Assembly: GCF_013141715.1 (NCBI RefSeq)
Contig: NZ_WHOA01000099.1
Location: 124,001 to 188,000 of the forward strand
DNA: 64,000 bases
DNA from: Paenibacillus phytorum
GTDB taxonomy: Bacteria > Bacillota > Bacilli > Paenibacillales > NBRC-103111
Direction: 5' to 3'
In this document: in pieces, positions 42,854-51,218 of the stretch
Layout: the number at the start of each line of letters is the position of its first letter
Numbering within the stretch: position 1 is the stretch's first letter
Program-made: the position numbers and the translations under genes
The notes under the pieces: model-generated
The model's input: the letters and a program-made list of their open reading frames with translations, nothing else
What the model was told of the DNA's origin: nothing
Database searches by the model: none

Positions 42854-44029
42854 TTACGCTTCTTCGTTCAGACCGAAATGTATGGTCAGTATGCCGTCCG
42901 CAAGACGTGCCGCTTCCACCCTTCGCCCCAGCAAGACCCTCGGCAGTGCAACGATCCGTCGATAGCTGCCAACCTGCAGTGTCAATTCATCGCCTTTTTG
43001 ATTTAATTGGAGTTGTTTCTTTTCGGTAAAAGGCAGCGAGATGCGGAGTTCATATCCTGCTTCTGTTTTCTTCACTTCCTCTATAATTCCTCTGTGTAGA
43101 ATTGCTCCGCATTCCCGTTCGTGGAAAGCCGCTGCTGCTACGCGCTCAAGCATCTCCTTACCAACAACCTCAAGAGGCATTAGAGGTACTTTCAAGATCG
43201 GCAGAGGACTAAAGCATTGGACAATTTCTTCTTCGTACTTGTTTTGAATTTGTTTCCACTGCGCGAAGTACCCTTCAGATGCTTCCTCGGAAAGCACTTT
43301 ATTAACAATGACCGCATCGGTGTGAAACCCGTATAAGTTGAGGTTTGTAAAGGCTCTTCGCGCTTCGGAAATAACCATTTTCTCCGGATTAACAACAAGG
43401 CGAATACTAGTAATTTCGGGATCGGCGATTACCTGCTGCAGCTTTTCCAATTGATCGACAACTTGACTGAAGCTGTCCATGACATCGTCGTTGGGCAGTT
43501 CCAAACCCTTGGTCACTTTCAAAATCGGGCGTGCTACCTTGAGAATTTTACGCTCGAAAGGAAATATATTTCTCACCCACCAACGAAGTAGCTGGGGATA
43601 GCTAAGCAAGCGAAGTGTTTCTCCAGTCGGTGCACAATCCACAATGATTGCATCATACAGTCCACTTTCGGCATGCTCTTTAATTCTCAGGAGACTAAAT
43701 AATTCTTCAAACCCTGGAAACACCATCAGCTCTTCAGATCCGATATCATCCAGGTTGGCCCACTGCATAAAGTTCGAGAACCAATTGCGAACACTCCCCC
43801 AATACCGCTGTGTTTCCCTTAAGCTATCGATTTCTTGCGCCCACAATCGCTCTTGAATTAATATGGGTTCATGCTGCAGCGGAATACCGAGCGAATCCGA
43901 TAAGCTGTGGGCAGCATCCGTACTTATAACGATTGTTCGCTTACCTTCGGCTGCCATTCGGTAAGCTGTTGCTGCGGCGATACTGGTTTTTCCCACTCCG
44001 CCTTTACCTGTGTAAATAATAATGCGCAA
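42854..44029 (-). CDS. ArsA/GET3-family ATPase with Hsp20-like tail
   Basis: The 391-residue protein is a single-copy ArsA/TRC40-type P-loop ATPase. MRIIIYTGKGGVGKTSIAAATAYRMA has the deviant Walker A, and IIVDCAPTGETLRLLSYP is the switch II region. The last 75 residues (GYELRISLPFTEKKQLQLNQKGDELTLQVGSYRRIVALP) form the Hsp20-like domain found on bacterial ArsA homologues. No arsenite pump or ArsR is nearby, so a targeting or membrane-protein role is more likely than arsenic export. The start is TTG 44029, six bases from GGAGGTG. A MarR-type operator overlaps its promoter. Confidence 0.85.
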   Translation of the reverse strand: MRIIIYTGKGGVGKTSIAAATAYRMAAEGKRTIVISTDAAHSLSDSLGIPLQHEPILIQERLWAQEIDSLRETQRYWGSVRNWFSNFMQWANLDDIGSEELMVFPGFEELFSLLRIKEHAESGLYDAIIVDCAPTGETLRLLSYPQLLRWWVRNIFPFERKILKVARPILKVTKGLELPNDDVMDSFSQVVDQLEKLQQVIADPEITSIRLVVNPEKMVISEARRAFTNLNLYGFHTDAVIVNKVLSEEASEGYFAQWKQIQNKYEEEIVQCFSPLPILKVPLMPLEVVGKEMLERVAAAAFHERECGAILHRGIIEEVKKTEAGYELRISLPFTEKKQLQLNQKGDELTLQVGSYRRIVALPRVLLGRRVEAARLADGILTIHFGLNEEA

Positions 44030-44042
44030 GCTTAGCACCTCC

Positions 44043-44064
44043 ATTAGTACGATTTCGTACTAAT
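44043..44064. promoter_or_regulatory. MarR operator in front of the ArsA gene
   Basis: ATTAGTACGA and TCGTACTAAT form a perfect 10-bp inverted repeat with a TT spacer, between marR and the ArsA start. It overlaps the -10/+1 region of a TTGAAA(16)TGCAAT promoter. Similar in sequence to 44608-44629. Confidence 0.7.
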
Positions 44065-44076
44065 TGCATAAAAAAA

Positions 44077-44550
44077 TTAATCGATTTCAATCGTTCTCGT
44101 CTGCGTCGATTTCGAAGGTCCGGCAGACTCTGCGTTTTGTTGTAAAGCTTTAGCCACTTTCAACGACAGATGAATAAATTGCTGAAGCTCCTCAGCTGTC
44201 AAGGCATTTTCAATACGCCCAAACATGACATTCATCGTACCTAGAGCCTCTTCGGCTATCAGTTCCCCATCTTCCGTCAATCGATTAACAATAATTCGCT
44301 GGTCTTGCTGCGATTTCTCTCTATAGATGTAGCCTTTTCGAACAAGCCGCTTGGCAATACTGGTCACTGTGCTAAGAGGCGCACCCAAGTGATCTGCCAT
44401 TTGGGACATTGTCAGCTGCCCATGAAATTTCAGCAACAACAATGTTGAAAAATCAGAACTCGTGAGCTGCAGTTCCAGGTAGGTCGTATCAGGAAACATA
44501 CTAAGTGGACGAAGTCCATTTTTGAAAATAAGCTCAAACAGCTGCTGCAT
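44077..44550 (-). CDS. MarR-family transcriptional regulator
   Basis: The 157-residue winged-helix protein has the MarR DNA-binding core: LTSSDFSTLLLLKFHGQLTMSQMADHLGAPLSTVTSIAKRLVRKGYIYREKSQQDQRIIVNRLTEDG (about residues 28-94), including the D-x-R wing (QQDQR). The ATG at 44550 is six bases from AAAGGA. Two palindromes upstream and one downstream share a TACGA/TCGTA core, so it very probably represses itself and the ArsA gene. The inducing ligand is unknown. Confidence 0.9.
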   Translation of the reverse strand: MQQLFELIFKNGLRPLSMFPDTTYLELQLTSSDFSTLLLLKFHGQLTMSQMADHLGAPLSTVTSIAKRLVRKGYIYREKSQQDQRIIVNRLTEDGELIAEEALGTMNVMFGRIENALTAEELQQFIHLSLKVAKALQQNAESAGPSKSTQTRTIEID

Positions 44551-44577
44551 GAACATTCCTTTCTTCTTACAATAAAC

Positions 44578-44629
44578 TACGATATCGTAATTAATTCCTA
44601 TCGTTAAATTACTACGTAATCGTAGTAAT
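44578..44629. promoter_or_regulatory. MarR autoregulatory operators
   Basis: Two sites lie upstream of marR: the perfect 12-bp palindrome TACGATATCGTA (44578-44589), and arms ATTACTACG and CGTAGTAAT with a TAAT spacer (44608-44629), also perfect. Both resemble the site in front of the ArsA gene. Confidence 0.7.
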
Positions 44630-44710
44630 GTCAACTGTTCTTGTTAAAATTATTTTTGATCAATTGGAACCTTCATTGCGTTACACATAGAACAAATACA
44701 TTGAACAGAT

Positions 44711-44741
44711 CAAAAAAGCAGATCGCCATGGCGTCCTGCTC
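44711..44741 (-). terminator. Terminator after cardiolipin synthase
   Basis: On the minus strand AGCAG pairs with CTGCT, enclosing the palindrome CGCCATGGCG, and T6 follows. Confidence 0.75.
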
Positions 44742-44766
44742 GTTGGTGTGTTTTCGAAAATACGTT

Positions 44767-46242
44767 TTATAACAATGGGGAAAATAGGCGTGCTGTCTGC
44801 TCGATTATGCGCTGAGGATAGGAACGCTGTAGCAATTCTTCCATTTGCAATGGTACGGAATCAAGTAGATCACGCTCGAATTGCTCAGTGAGTTCGCGTC
44901 CCACATCGGCACTGTATAAGAGTTCAATGACCTCGAAATTTAAACGAAAACTTCGCATATCGTAATTCGCCGAACCTACGCCAGCCATTTCTTCATCAAT
45001 GATCATTACCTTTGCGTGAAGAATGTCTTTCTCATACATATAAATTTGAACTCCTGCTTCAATCAATTCACCATAATATGTACGGCTCGCAGGTCCCACG
45101 ATTTTGGGAGTAACATGACGTGGAACCAGCAATCGTACACGCACACCGCGTGCCACGGCTGTCTTCAACGCCATAATGATATCTGATTCGGGCACAAAGT
45201 AAGGCGTGGTAATATCTATGGACTTAGTCGCTTGTGTCAGACAAATGAAGTAAGCCTGCCGGATGACTTCAGTAGGAATTCCAGGATTACTCTCTAACGT
45301 TTGCATGTATGCATAGTGCAGCGACTCTGTGCCAGAAACGGGATCAACGCCCGCATCCAATTCCGCACCCCATTCTTCCGACCATCCGGAAAGTGAAACT
45401 TTGGCAGTTGGAATGATTTGCTTTGACCTATTTCTTATACCCTGTTTAGCCTTTTGCGGAATCTTTTCCTTCGAAGCAATATGCCAATGGACATCGAATA
45501 TTTTCCGCAGATCATTTGCAACTTCTCCGACTAATCGCATATGAGTATCACGCCAAAAGCCTACGTCCGGCTTTAATCCTGTATACTCATCCCCTACATT
45601 GATACCTCCTGTGAAAGCTTCGATTCCATCGATGACGACAATCTTACAATGATCCCGATAAGTCAAAGTGGGTATCCAAGGAAAACTCAATGGAAATATC
45701 GTCCGGCAATCAATTCCGGCATCCATCATCCGATTGATCACATGTTTTGGAAATTGTTTACTCCCCCATCCGTCTCTAATGAAACGGATCTTCACCCCTG
45801 CTTCGGCTCGTTCAATCAGGATATCCGTAATTCGTTTGCCAATCTGGTCATCCCGATATGTGTAATACTCCACTTCCACGGTGCTTTGCGCATTCTGTAG
45901 GGATGCGATAAGTTTATAATAGGTTTCTATGCCGTTCGTAAGCAATTGAACTCGGCCACTCCTAAGTCCATGCACCGTCAGCTGACTTACAGATTGAGCG
46001 ATGATGGAGGAAGCAGGACTGAACGAATCAGGCAATGGATCTGACACATTGTTCGGAGAAGTGAGTCTCTCTTTACGAAAATGAATTGGGTTGGCAATGA
46101 TGCGATATATGACGAATCCAAGAACAGGAAATATCAGACCTATAGCTAGCCAGTTCAAAGCTTTTTCCGGACGACGTACTTCACGGATCGCTACGATTAA
46201 CATAAAGATTGTATTCAAAACATAAAGTCCAATAAACCCCAT
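44767..46242 (-). CDS. cls: Cardiolipin synthase
   Basis: The 491-residue membrane protein has two N-terminal helices (FIGLYVLNTIFMLIVAI and ALNWLAIGLIFPVLGFVIYRI) and two phospholipase-D HKD motifs: HCKIVVIDGIEAFTGGINVGDEY (about residues 228-250) and HAKVMIIDEEMAGVGSANYDMRS (about 406-428). It condenses two phosphatidylglycerols into cardiolipin. The ATG at 46242 follows GGGGGGCT; the longer frame to 46350 adds 36 residues without a ribosome site. Single-gene unit. Confidence 0.93.
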   Translation of the reverse strand: MGFIGLYVLNTIFMLIVAIREVRRPEKALNWLAIGLIFPVLGFVIYRIIANPIHFRKERLTSPNNVSDPLPDSFSPASSIIAQSVSQLTVHGLRSGRVQLLTNGIETYYKLIASLQNAQSTVEVEYYTYRDDQIGKRITDILIERAEAGVKIRFIRDGWGSKQFPKHVINRMMDAGIDCRTIFPLSFPWIPTLTYRDHCKIVVIDGIEAFTGGINVGDEYTGLKPDVGFWRDTHMRLVGEVANDLRKIFDVHWHIASKEKIPQKAKQGIRNRSKQIIPTAKVSLSGWSEEWGAELDAGVDPVSGTESLHYAYMQTLESNPGIPTEVIRQAYFICLTQATKSIDITTPYFVPESDIIMALKTAVARGVRVRLLVPRHVTPKIVGPASRTYYGELIEAGVQIYMYEKDILHAKVMIIDEEMAGVGSANYDMRSFRLNFEVIELLYSADVGRELTEQFERDLLDSVPLQMEELLQRSYPQRIIEQTARLFSPLL

Positions 46243-46383
46243 GAAATAGCCCCCCAAAGTTATATTCAAGCCACAACATATAGTAATAAACATCCAAAAA
46301 CTTTCACAACAAAGCTTTTTCTTATGATTCACAAAGGCAACGAATTGCATACTAACTATTGGAAAGTAGTTTTACTGAAGAAT

Positions 46384-46421
46384 AAAAAACCGCTCATTTC
46401 CTGTTTAAGGAATTAAGCGGT
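46384..46421 (-). terminator. Terminator after the small membrane protein gene
   Basis: ACCGCT pairs with AGCGGT and an inner TTCCT with AGGAA; T6 follows on the minus strand. Confidence 0.75.
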
Positions 46422-46428
46422 ATCCGTA

Positions 46429-46782
46429 TCAAAATCTTTGTTTTCTAGCTTTTCTAAGAAAGTTAATCAACAATAATAACAATAACTGTATGATTCCGAA
46501 AATAATTGCTTCTAGAACTACCAACAACTCTAGGGTTTGATCAAATGGTTTAAAGAAGGTTTCTGTTTTTGGGATATACATATTTACCAGTAAAATAGAA
46601 ACTACGCATGATAAAATGAAAACTATTATTAGGTGTTTATAATTTCTAATAAATATGAATGGAACTACTATAGCTATGAAATAGAAATATGTAATTTTAT
46701 AATAATAATCATAATACATGGCTCCAAATATCAACGGCGAACAACACAAGCATGCTAAAGTCTGTAGTAACTTTTTGTTCAT
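46429..46782 (-). CDS. Hypothetical four-helix membrane protein
   Basis: This 117-residue protein is mostly hydrophobic with four likely helices, among them LACLCCSPLIFGAMYY, ITYFYFIAIVVPFIFI, LIIVFILSCVVSILLVNMYI and VVLEAIIFGIIQLLLLLLINFL. I do not recognise a family. AAGGAAAG precedes the ATG. Its A+T-rich composition is stronger than that of neighbours. It lies 20 bases after the RidA stop, so the two may be cotranscribed. Confidence 0.6.
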   Translation of the reverse strand: MNKKLLQTLACLCCSPLIFGAMYYDYYYKITYFYFIAIVVPFIFIRNYKHLIIVFILSCVVSILLVNMYIPKTETFFKPFDQTLELLVVLEAIIFGIIQLLLLLLINFLRKARKQRF

Positions 46783-46802
46783 GGACACATTCTTTCCTTG
46801 CT

Positions 46803-47180
46803 CTAATATTCAACCACAGCTATTGCATCAATCTGAACCATAAAACCCATATTTGCCGGCCCTATTGTACGAGCTGGATATGGTTTTGAGAAGTATTCTT
46901 TGTAAATCAAATTAAATTCATCGAAGCTTGCTCCTTCTCCAAGGAAGACAGTTACTTTAACAACATCTTTCAAAGCTGCGCCTGATGCTTCTAAAATTGC
47001 TTTGAGGTTTTCTAATGCCCTTCTCGCTTGTTCTTCCAAAGTATTTCCTACTACCCTACCAGTTTCAGGATCAAAAGGTCCTTGTCCAGCTACATATACC
47101 GTATTACCTACTTTAATTGCCTGCGAATAGGGCATTCCCTCTGGGTTTTGTGCCTTCTCTGTAAAAATAACTTCTTTCAT
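46803..47180 (-). CDS. ridA: RidA-family (YjgF/YER057c/UK114) protein
   Basis: The 125-residue protein is a typical RidA: AIKVGNTVYVAGQGPFDPETGRVVGNTLEEQARRALENLKAILEASGAALKDVVKVTVFL, then YPARTIGPANMGFMVQIDAIAVVEY. The arginine and glutamate of the imine/enamine deaminase site (PARTI; near the C-terminus the usual E of IEVIA is replaced by D in QIDAIA) are nearly as expected. RidA removes reactive 2-aminoacrylate. GGAGG precedes the ATG. Confidence 0.9.
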   Translation of the reverse strand: MKEVIFTEKAQNPEGMPYSQAIKVGNTVYVAGQGPFDPETGRVVGNTLEEQARRALENLKAILEASGAALKDVVKVTVFLGEGASFDEFNLIYKEYFSKPYPARTIGPANMGFMVQIDAIAVVEY

Positions 47181-47297
47181 CGTAAACCTCCAGTTTCATA
47201 ATTCAGACCAAGGATCTTTTCTCATGTGATTCGCCGCGGAGCGCATTGTTGAAAGATTTTGGGTACAGCTGCCATCTTCTCGATTTAACCCAAACAT

Positions 47298-47984
47298 TTA
47301 TGGTTTAGTAGCTCTCCTTATGTATTTATATTCTCTAAAACCTATATTTCCATTAAAGATATGTTCTTTGACCTTTTGTTGAAGCTCGTTACTCATTGTT
47401 GGCGTTGTATAATCTGGGTTACCGGGTGTATCCGTTAAAAACTTAGCGAATTCCCTCTCGTTGGGAAAATAATAGATAGCGTTCTGAAATTCTTCTATCT
47501 CAATATTTATAAATCCATTAAAGAGTAATCGTTCCTTTACTTTCTCAAGCGCACCAGAATGAATACCGAATATCGTACCTCCGCTTTTTAGGATTCTGCT
47601 ATGATTTAATATTGAAGTTGGGCCTCTTCGATTGTAGATCAAATTAAATTGATCATTATTAAAAGGCAGTTCCAGTTCCCCCTTGGTAGAACAATAAACA
47701 AATTTAACGTTATCGCAGAGAGCTTCCTCTAAACTTGATTTAGCAATGTTTATCATTTCTAATGAGTTATCAAAACCAGTAATAGCCGCTCCAATTCTCC
47801 CCATCTTCCTAGTAAATTCCCCATGACCGCAGCCTGCATCTAAGACAGAATTAAACATTGGCAGCATGCTTGTTAATCTCTGTTCAAAAATCTCTTCAGC
47901 TGAAATTCCTTCAATTGTATAAATGGCAGTGCTTTTATACCCACCATTTTTTCTGGCGATCATGTCATACCACTCAATCCCCAA
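47298..47984 (-). CDS. Class I SAM-dependent methyltransferase
   Basis: The 228-residue protein contains a methyltransferase core: SVLDAGCGHGEFTRKMGRIGAAITGFDNSLEMI (motif I to II, about residues 46-78) and LPFNNDQFNLIYNRRGPTSIL (motif IV position). ILKSGGTIFGIH follows. It shares the layout of small antibiotic- or rRNA-type methyltransferases but no specific family is recognised. The start is TTG 47984, seven bases from GGAGG. Confidence 0.8.
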   Translation of the reverse strand: MGIEWYDMIARKNGGYKSTAIYTIEGISAEEIFEQRLTSMLPMFNSVLDAGCGHGEFTRKMGRIGAAITGFDNSLEMINIAKSSLEEALCDNVKFVYCSTKGELELPFNNDQFNLIYNRRGPTSILNHSRILKSGGTIFGIHSGALEKVKERLLFNGFINIEIEEFQNAIYYFPNEREFAKFLTDTPGNPDYTTPTMSNELQQKVKEHIFNGNIGFREYKYIRRATKP

Positions 47985-48418
47985 ACATTTACCTCCATCC
48001 TCAAGACTGAATAATTACTTTAATCATTTAGCCACCCGTTGATTAATTCGATAAATTCCAAAAATTTCCTGCATCTTCTCGTAATTTGTGCTTAATTAAC
48101 ACACTACGCTCTTACTGTAGGAATGTGGATGGAATTAAAACCATAGCAAAACATTCATACAACTTTAATCTCCCCGGGCGGCGTGCAACCAACTGCTTGG
48201 TTTGATAGATATTGCGAACTCAGTGCTATTTGCCATATAACAGCCAGCATATGTATCTCTCAATGAATTGATTGTGAGACCTACGTCACAAACACTATAA
48301 AACAATAAGCCAGCATGAGCGCCACAAAATAGCAGCTCATGCCGGCTTACCTAATGTTAATAATTTCCGTTTGGTCAGGCCTTGGTTTGGTCGTTACGGG
48401 TGGACCGAATCAAAGTAA
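47985..48418. other. 434-base intergenic region, no gene seen
   Basis: No frame longer than a few dozen codons looks coding. The right end holds the HemD-type gene terminator at 48306-48349. The middle (about 48150-48300) has mixed composition and could be decayed sequence, but I cannot identify its origin. Confidence 0.5.
48306..48349 (-). terminator. Terminator after the uroporphyrinogen-III-synthase-like gene
   Basis: TAAGCC-A-GCATGAGC and GCTCATGC-C-GGCTTA form a 14-bp stem with one mismatch; TTGTTTT follows on the minus strand. Confidence 0.75.
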
Positions 48419-49225
48419 CTATTGATTTTCATAATACTTGACTAATTCAATAACCATAGCCCCCATCCGTTCGCTTTCAGGTACAATGACGTGGTCCAAC
48501 CCTTCTGCTCTCAAAGCTTCTTCCGTTACTTTGCCGACCGCTACTGCTTTTACTTGTGTCTTGAACGATTCTCGAACTGTATCCACGATCCCTTGACGTT
48601 TAGCATATTCAAACAGATATCGCACCTGTACCGCGGTAGTAAAACAAACAGCGTCTATCGATTTCGTTGAAAACTCATGACACAACGTCTCCAAAGTGGA
48701 TGATTCCGGTTCTACATGTCGATATGGCAGCAGTTGAATAACATTCGCCCCTCGATTCTCTAAGAATTGGATCAAATCAGGCTGAGGTTCACCATGTAAC
48801 TGGACAACTACTTTTTTGCCCGAGAAATCGCAAAGGTCCATACTTCGAATTAAACCTTGAGTCGTTCCATCCTCATCGACAATTTCAGGTTTTATGTCCA
48901 ATTTCTTAAGCAAAGCATACGTTTTATATCCGCGTGCCGCTACGTTCGCTTCTTTCATTTTTTGAATCAGAGTTGTATGAATTTCTAACCGTTCCGCAGC
49001 ACCCAGCAGCGTATCTGTTCCAGTACCTGTTGTAAGAACAAACCAATCAATCTTGTTATTCACGCAAAATAATAATTCTTGTTCGATTGCTGACTCATCA
49101 AAATATATAAGGCCCTGCAAAGGACGAATGACAGGGATACCTCCCTGCTTCTCAATTAGTAGGCTCATTTCCTCTGTTTTTCTAGAGCCTGCGATTACAA
49201 TTTTCTTGTTGTTAAGCTTTTTCAT
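48419..49225 (-). CDS. Uroporphyrinogen-III synthase family protein
   Basis: The 268-residue protein has the two-lobe HemD-like fold: IVIAGSRKTEEMSLLIEKQGGIPVIRPL at the start, DWFVLTTGTGTDTLL, then LLPYRHVEPES, IDAVCFTTAVQVRYLFEYAKRQ and VKAVAVGKVTEEALRAEGL. These are the conserved blocks of uroporphyrinogen-III synthase, which closes the tetrapyrrole ring. The gene is isolated from hem genes, so it may be a HemD-like paralogue, often seen near nitrate/nitrite genes, rather than the housekeeping enzyme. Confidence 0.82.
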   Translation of the reverse strand: MKKLNNKKIVIAGSRKTEEMSLLIEKQGGIPVIRPLQGLIYFDESAIEQELLFCVNNKIDWFVLTTGTGTDTLLGAAERLEIHTTLIQKMKEANVAARGYKTYALLKKLDIKPEIVDEDGTTQGLIRSMDLCDFSGKKVVVQLHGEPQPDLIQFLENRGANVIQLLPYRHVEPESSTLETLCHEFSTKSIDAVCFTTAVQVRYLFEYAKRQGIVDTVRESFKTQVKAVAVGKVTEEALRAEGLDHVIVPESERMGAMVIELVKYYENQ

Positions 49226-49285
49226 TTTCTATGAATCCCCCTCTGAATGCCGTCCCTATTATTGTAATTGTTTTCATGAAATTTT

Positions 49286-49330
49286 AAAATGACCACGCTT
49301 CGCATTGTGTAGCGAAGGCGTGGCCATTTT
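49286..49330. terminator. Terminator between two minus-strand genes
   Basis: AAAATGACCACGCTTCGC and GCGAAGGCGTGGCCATTTT form a stem of about 17 bp with few mismatches; it overlaps the stop codon of the small membrane protein gene. Confidence 0.8.
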
Positions 49331-49548
49331 TACCCGATCGAATAACGAATATACGCTACCAAGGCTAACAATCCTGCAGCAATTGAAATCACATAAAAAG
49401 ATGTAAGTCGAACCCATTTTACCTCTGTTTTTTGGAAATAGGTTTGATCGCCTTCACGATTCTTGCGAGAAAAACCAACCATAAAGGTAACTACTAAACC
49501 AAATAATAGTATGATTGAAAATATCCCGAAATAGATATACATATTCAT
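49330..49548 (-). CDS. Hypothetical two-helix membrane protein
   Basis: The 72-residue protein has two helices, YFGIFSIILLFGLVVTFMVGF and FYVISIAAGLLALVAYIRYSI, with a charged loop SRKNREGDQTYFQKTEVKW. No family recognised. AAAAGGTGG lies seven bases before the ATG at 49548; a longer frame to 49623 has no ribosome site. Single-gene unit. Confidence 0.6.
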   Translation of the reverse strand: MNMYIYFGIFSIILLFGLVVTFMVGFSRKNREGDQTYFQKTEVKWVRLTSFYVISIAAGLLALVAYIRYSIG

Positions 49549-49706
49549 ATAATAACCACCTTTTCTTTGTAAAATTGGTCCTTCGGTGAAAATTATATAG
49601 GAAATTGATCTGAATTTCATCAACCACTTTGGTTCTTTTTATACCATCCAATTTCTCAAAATATCATCATAGCTTGAACGAAACTAGTTGTAAACCAAAA
49701 GATCAC

Positions 49707-49737
49707 AAAAAGCCGCAGTCTAAAAAGACCGCGGCTT
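49707..49737 (-). terminator. Terminator after the NmrA-type reductase gene
   Basis: AAGCCGC-A-GTCT and AGAC-C-GCGGCTT pair around AAAA; the minus strand continues TTTTTGTG. Confidence 0.8.
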
Positions 49738-49759
49738 AATAGCCATGTTTATGCTCGTT

Positions 49760-50626
49760 TTATGACTTCAACCCGCTCACAAGAACTTCAATCGCCTCAC
49801 TTAGTGGTGTAACCGGACGACCAAGAAGTGTCTGAAGATCGTTACTTTCTATATCTAGCACGCCATCTCTAATTGCGCTTTGGATGGCAACAAGAATAGG
49901 AGCGACTTGCTCAGGAACCCCTGCACCAACTATGATTTTAGCGTAAGTCTCATCGTCAACATGCTGAATAGGAACTTCACGATCTAGTACCTTAGACAGA
50001 ACCGCTGCAAGGTCATCATGCGTGATCGGTGTGCCAGATAGCTCATAAACGGTATTCTCATGTCCTTTACCTGCAAGCACATTTGCTGCCGCTTGTGCAT
50101 AATCGCCGCGAGAAGCCCAACCTACTTTACCAGCTCCTGCCGAGGTTACGAGCGGTGCACCCGCCAAAACGCCTTGTATCGTTCCAATCTCGTTCTCAAT
50201 GTACCAGTTATTTCGCAAGAATGAGTATGGAATTCCCGTTTTACGAATCGCTTCCTCTGTCGCACGATGCACTGGCACGAGAAAGAGAGAGCTTTCCTCT
50301 GCGTTTGTGACACTAGTATACGCGATGAAACCAACCCCAGCGCGCTCAGCCGCGGATACAGCAGCTAAATGTTGACGAATTCGAGTTTCGTTATCCCCTT
50401 GCGTCGACACGATAAGCAAGCGGTCAACACCAGCGAAAGCTTTATCAAGAGATGCTGGAACATCAAAATCACCATGGCGAACTTCAACACCCCGAGAACG
50501 TAAATCGGTTGCTTTCTCCGTATCTCTTACGCTAACAGCTAATCTTTCAGCTGGTACGAATGCAAGTAAAGCCTCCACCACTTTTGATCCCAATTGTCCC
50601 GTAGCACCAGTCACTAGAATTTTCAT
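49760..50626 (-). CDS. NmrA/QorB-type NAD(P)H-binding reductase
   Basis: The 288-residue atypical SDR resembles E. coli QorB (YtfG), an NADPH:quinone reductase. MKILVTGATGQLGSKVVEALL is the nucleotide-binding loop, VSVRDTEKATDLRSRGVEVRHGDFDVPASLDKAFAGVD is the cofactor-selective region, and ETRIRQHLAAVSAAERAGVGFIAYTSVTNAE is characteristic. The start follows GGAGGTATTTACAA. The promoter carries a palindrome like that in front of the adjacent Rrf2 gene, so this is probably its target. Confidence 0.88.
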   Translation of the reverse strand: MKILVTGATGQLGSKVVEALLAFVPAERLAVSVRDTEKATDLRSRGVEVRHGDFDVPASLDKAFAGVDRLLIVSTQGDNETRIRQHLAAVSAAERAGVGFIAYTSVTNAEESSLFLVPVHRATEEAIRKTGIPYSFLRNNWYIENEIGTIQGVLAGAPLVTSAGAGKVGWASRGDYAQAAANVLAGKGHENTVYELSGTPITHDDLAAVLSKVLDREVPIQHVDDETYAKIIVGAGVPEQVAPILVAIQSAIRDGVLDIESNDLQTLLGRPVTPLSEAIEVLVSGLKS

Positions 50627-50676
50627 TTGTAAATACCTCCATCAGATTATTTAATAATGAGTTAGAATCACCACAG

Positions 50677-50697
50677 TTATAACCATATTGGTTACAA
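50677..50697. promoter_or_regulatory. Rrf2-type operator in front of the QorB-like gene
   Basis: Arms TTATAACC and GGTTACAA form an inverted repeat with one mismatch. It aligns with TTGTAACC...GTTCTAA at 51168-51188 upstream of the Rrf2 gene. Confidence 0.55.
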
Positions 50698-50733
50698 CTA
50701 GGTTATAAAAATTAGCTCACTTAAGAGCTATTT

Positions 50734-51150
50734 TTAATTAAAATTAGATATGAGTTGTTGCAAGGAAACGTTAGACAATCTTTGTTCCATCGCGGTTTGA
50801 GCATCACGCATTTCTGCACGAAGGGCTGATTCAATATTTCTCCCTACCGTACAGTTGGGGTTAGGATGGTTATGGAAATTGAACAACTCCCCATTCTCGA
50901 CCACTTCCACTGCCCGGTATACATCAAGTAATGTAATTTGGTCCGTATCCTTACACAGCGATGTTCCGCCAACTCCAGCACGTACGTCAACGAGTCCTGC
51001 CTTCTTCAGCATCCCAATAATTTTGCGAATGATGACTGGATTCGTATTCACGCTGCCAGCAATGAAATCACCTGTACATTCCATTGGAATGGTCGCAATT
51101 AACGACAGGATATGAACAGCTATCGAAAAGCGACTGCTAATTTGTTTCAT
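50734..51150 (-). CDS. Rrf2-family transcriptional regulator (YwnA-like)
   Basis: The 138-residue protein has the Rrf2 winged helix: SRFSIAVHILSLIATIP, VNTNPVIIRKIIGMLKKAGLVDVRAGVGGTSLCKDTDQITLLDVYRAVE (about residues 33-82). It lacks the three-cysteine cluster of Fe-S members such as IscR and NsrR; Cys25, Cys66 and Cys100 are scattered, as in the YwnA/CymR branch. It probably regulates itself and the downstream QorB-like reductase through the matching sites at 51168-51188 and 50677-50697. Confidence 0.88.
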   Translation of the reverse strand: MKQISSRFSIAVHILSLIATIPMECTGDFIAGSVNTNPVIIRKIIGMLKKAGLVDVRAGVGGTSLCKDTDQITLLDVYRAVEVVENGELFNFHNHPNPNCTVGRNIESALRAEMRDAQTAMEQRLSNVSLQQLISNFN

Positions 51151-51167
51151 TCATTATCACCCACTCG

Positions 51168-51188
51168 TTGTAACCAGTATAGTTCTAA
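51168..51188. promoter_or_regulatory. Rrf2-type operator, autoregulatory copy
   Basis: TTGTAACCA followed by GTTCTAA after a five-base gap; it matches the QorB-side site at 50677-50697 at most arm positions. Confidence 0.5.
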
Positions 51189-51218
51189 CTGACATCAAAG
51201 TCAAGTTTGTCATGTCGA

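Noticed and set aside
42854..44550. Reading the ArsA gene as part of an arsenic-resistance operon
   Set aside because: There is no ArsB/Acr3, ArsC, ArsD or ArsR; the regulator is MarR-type and the ATPase has the Hsp20-like tail of non-arsenic homologues.
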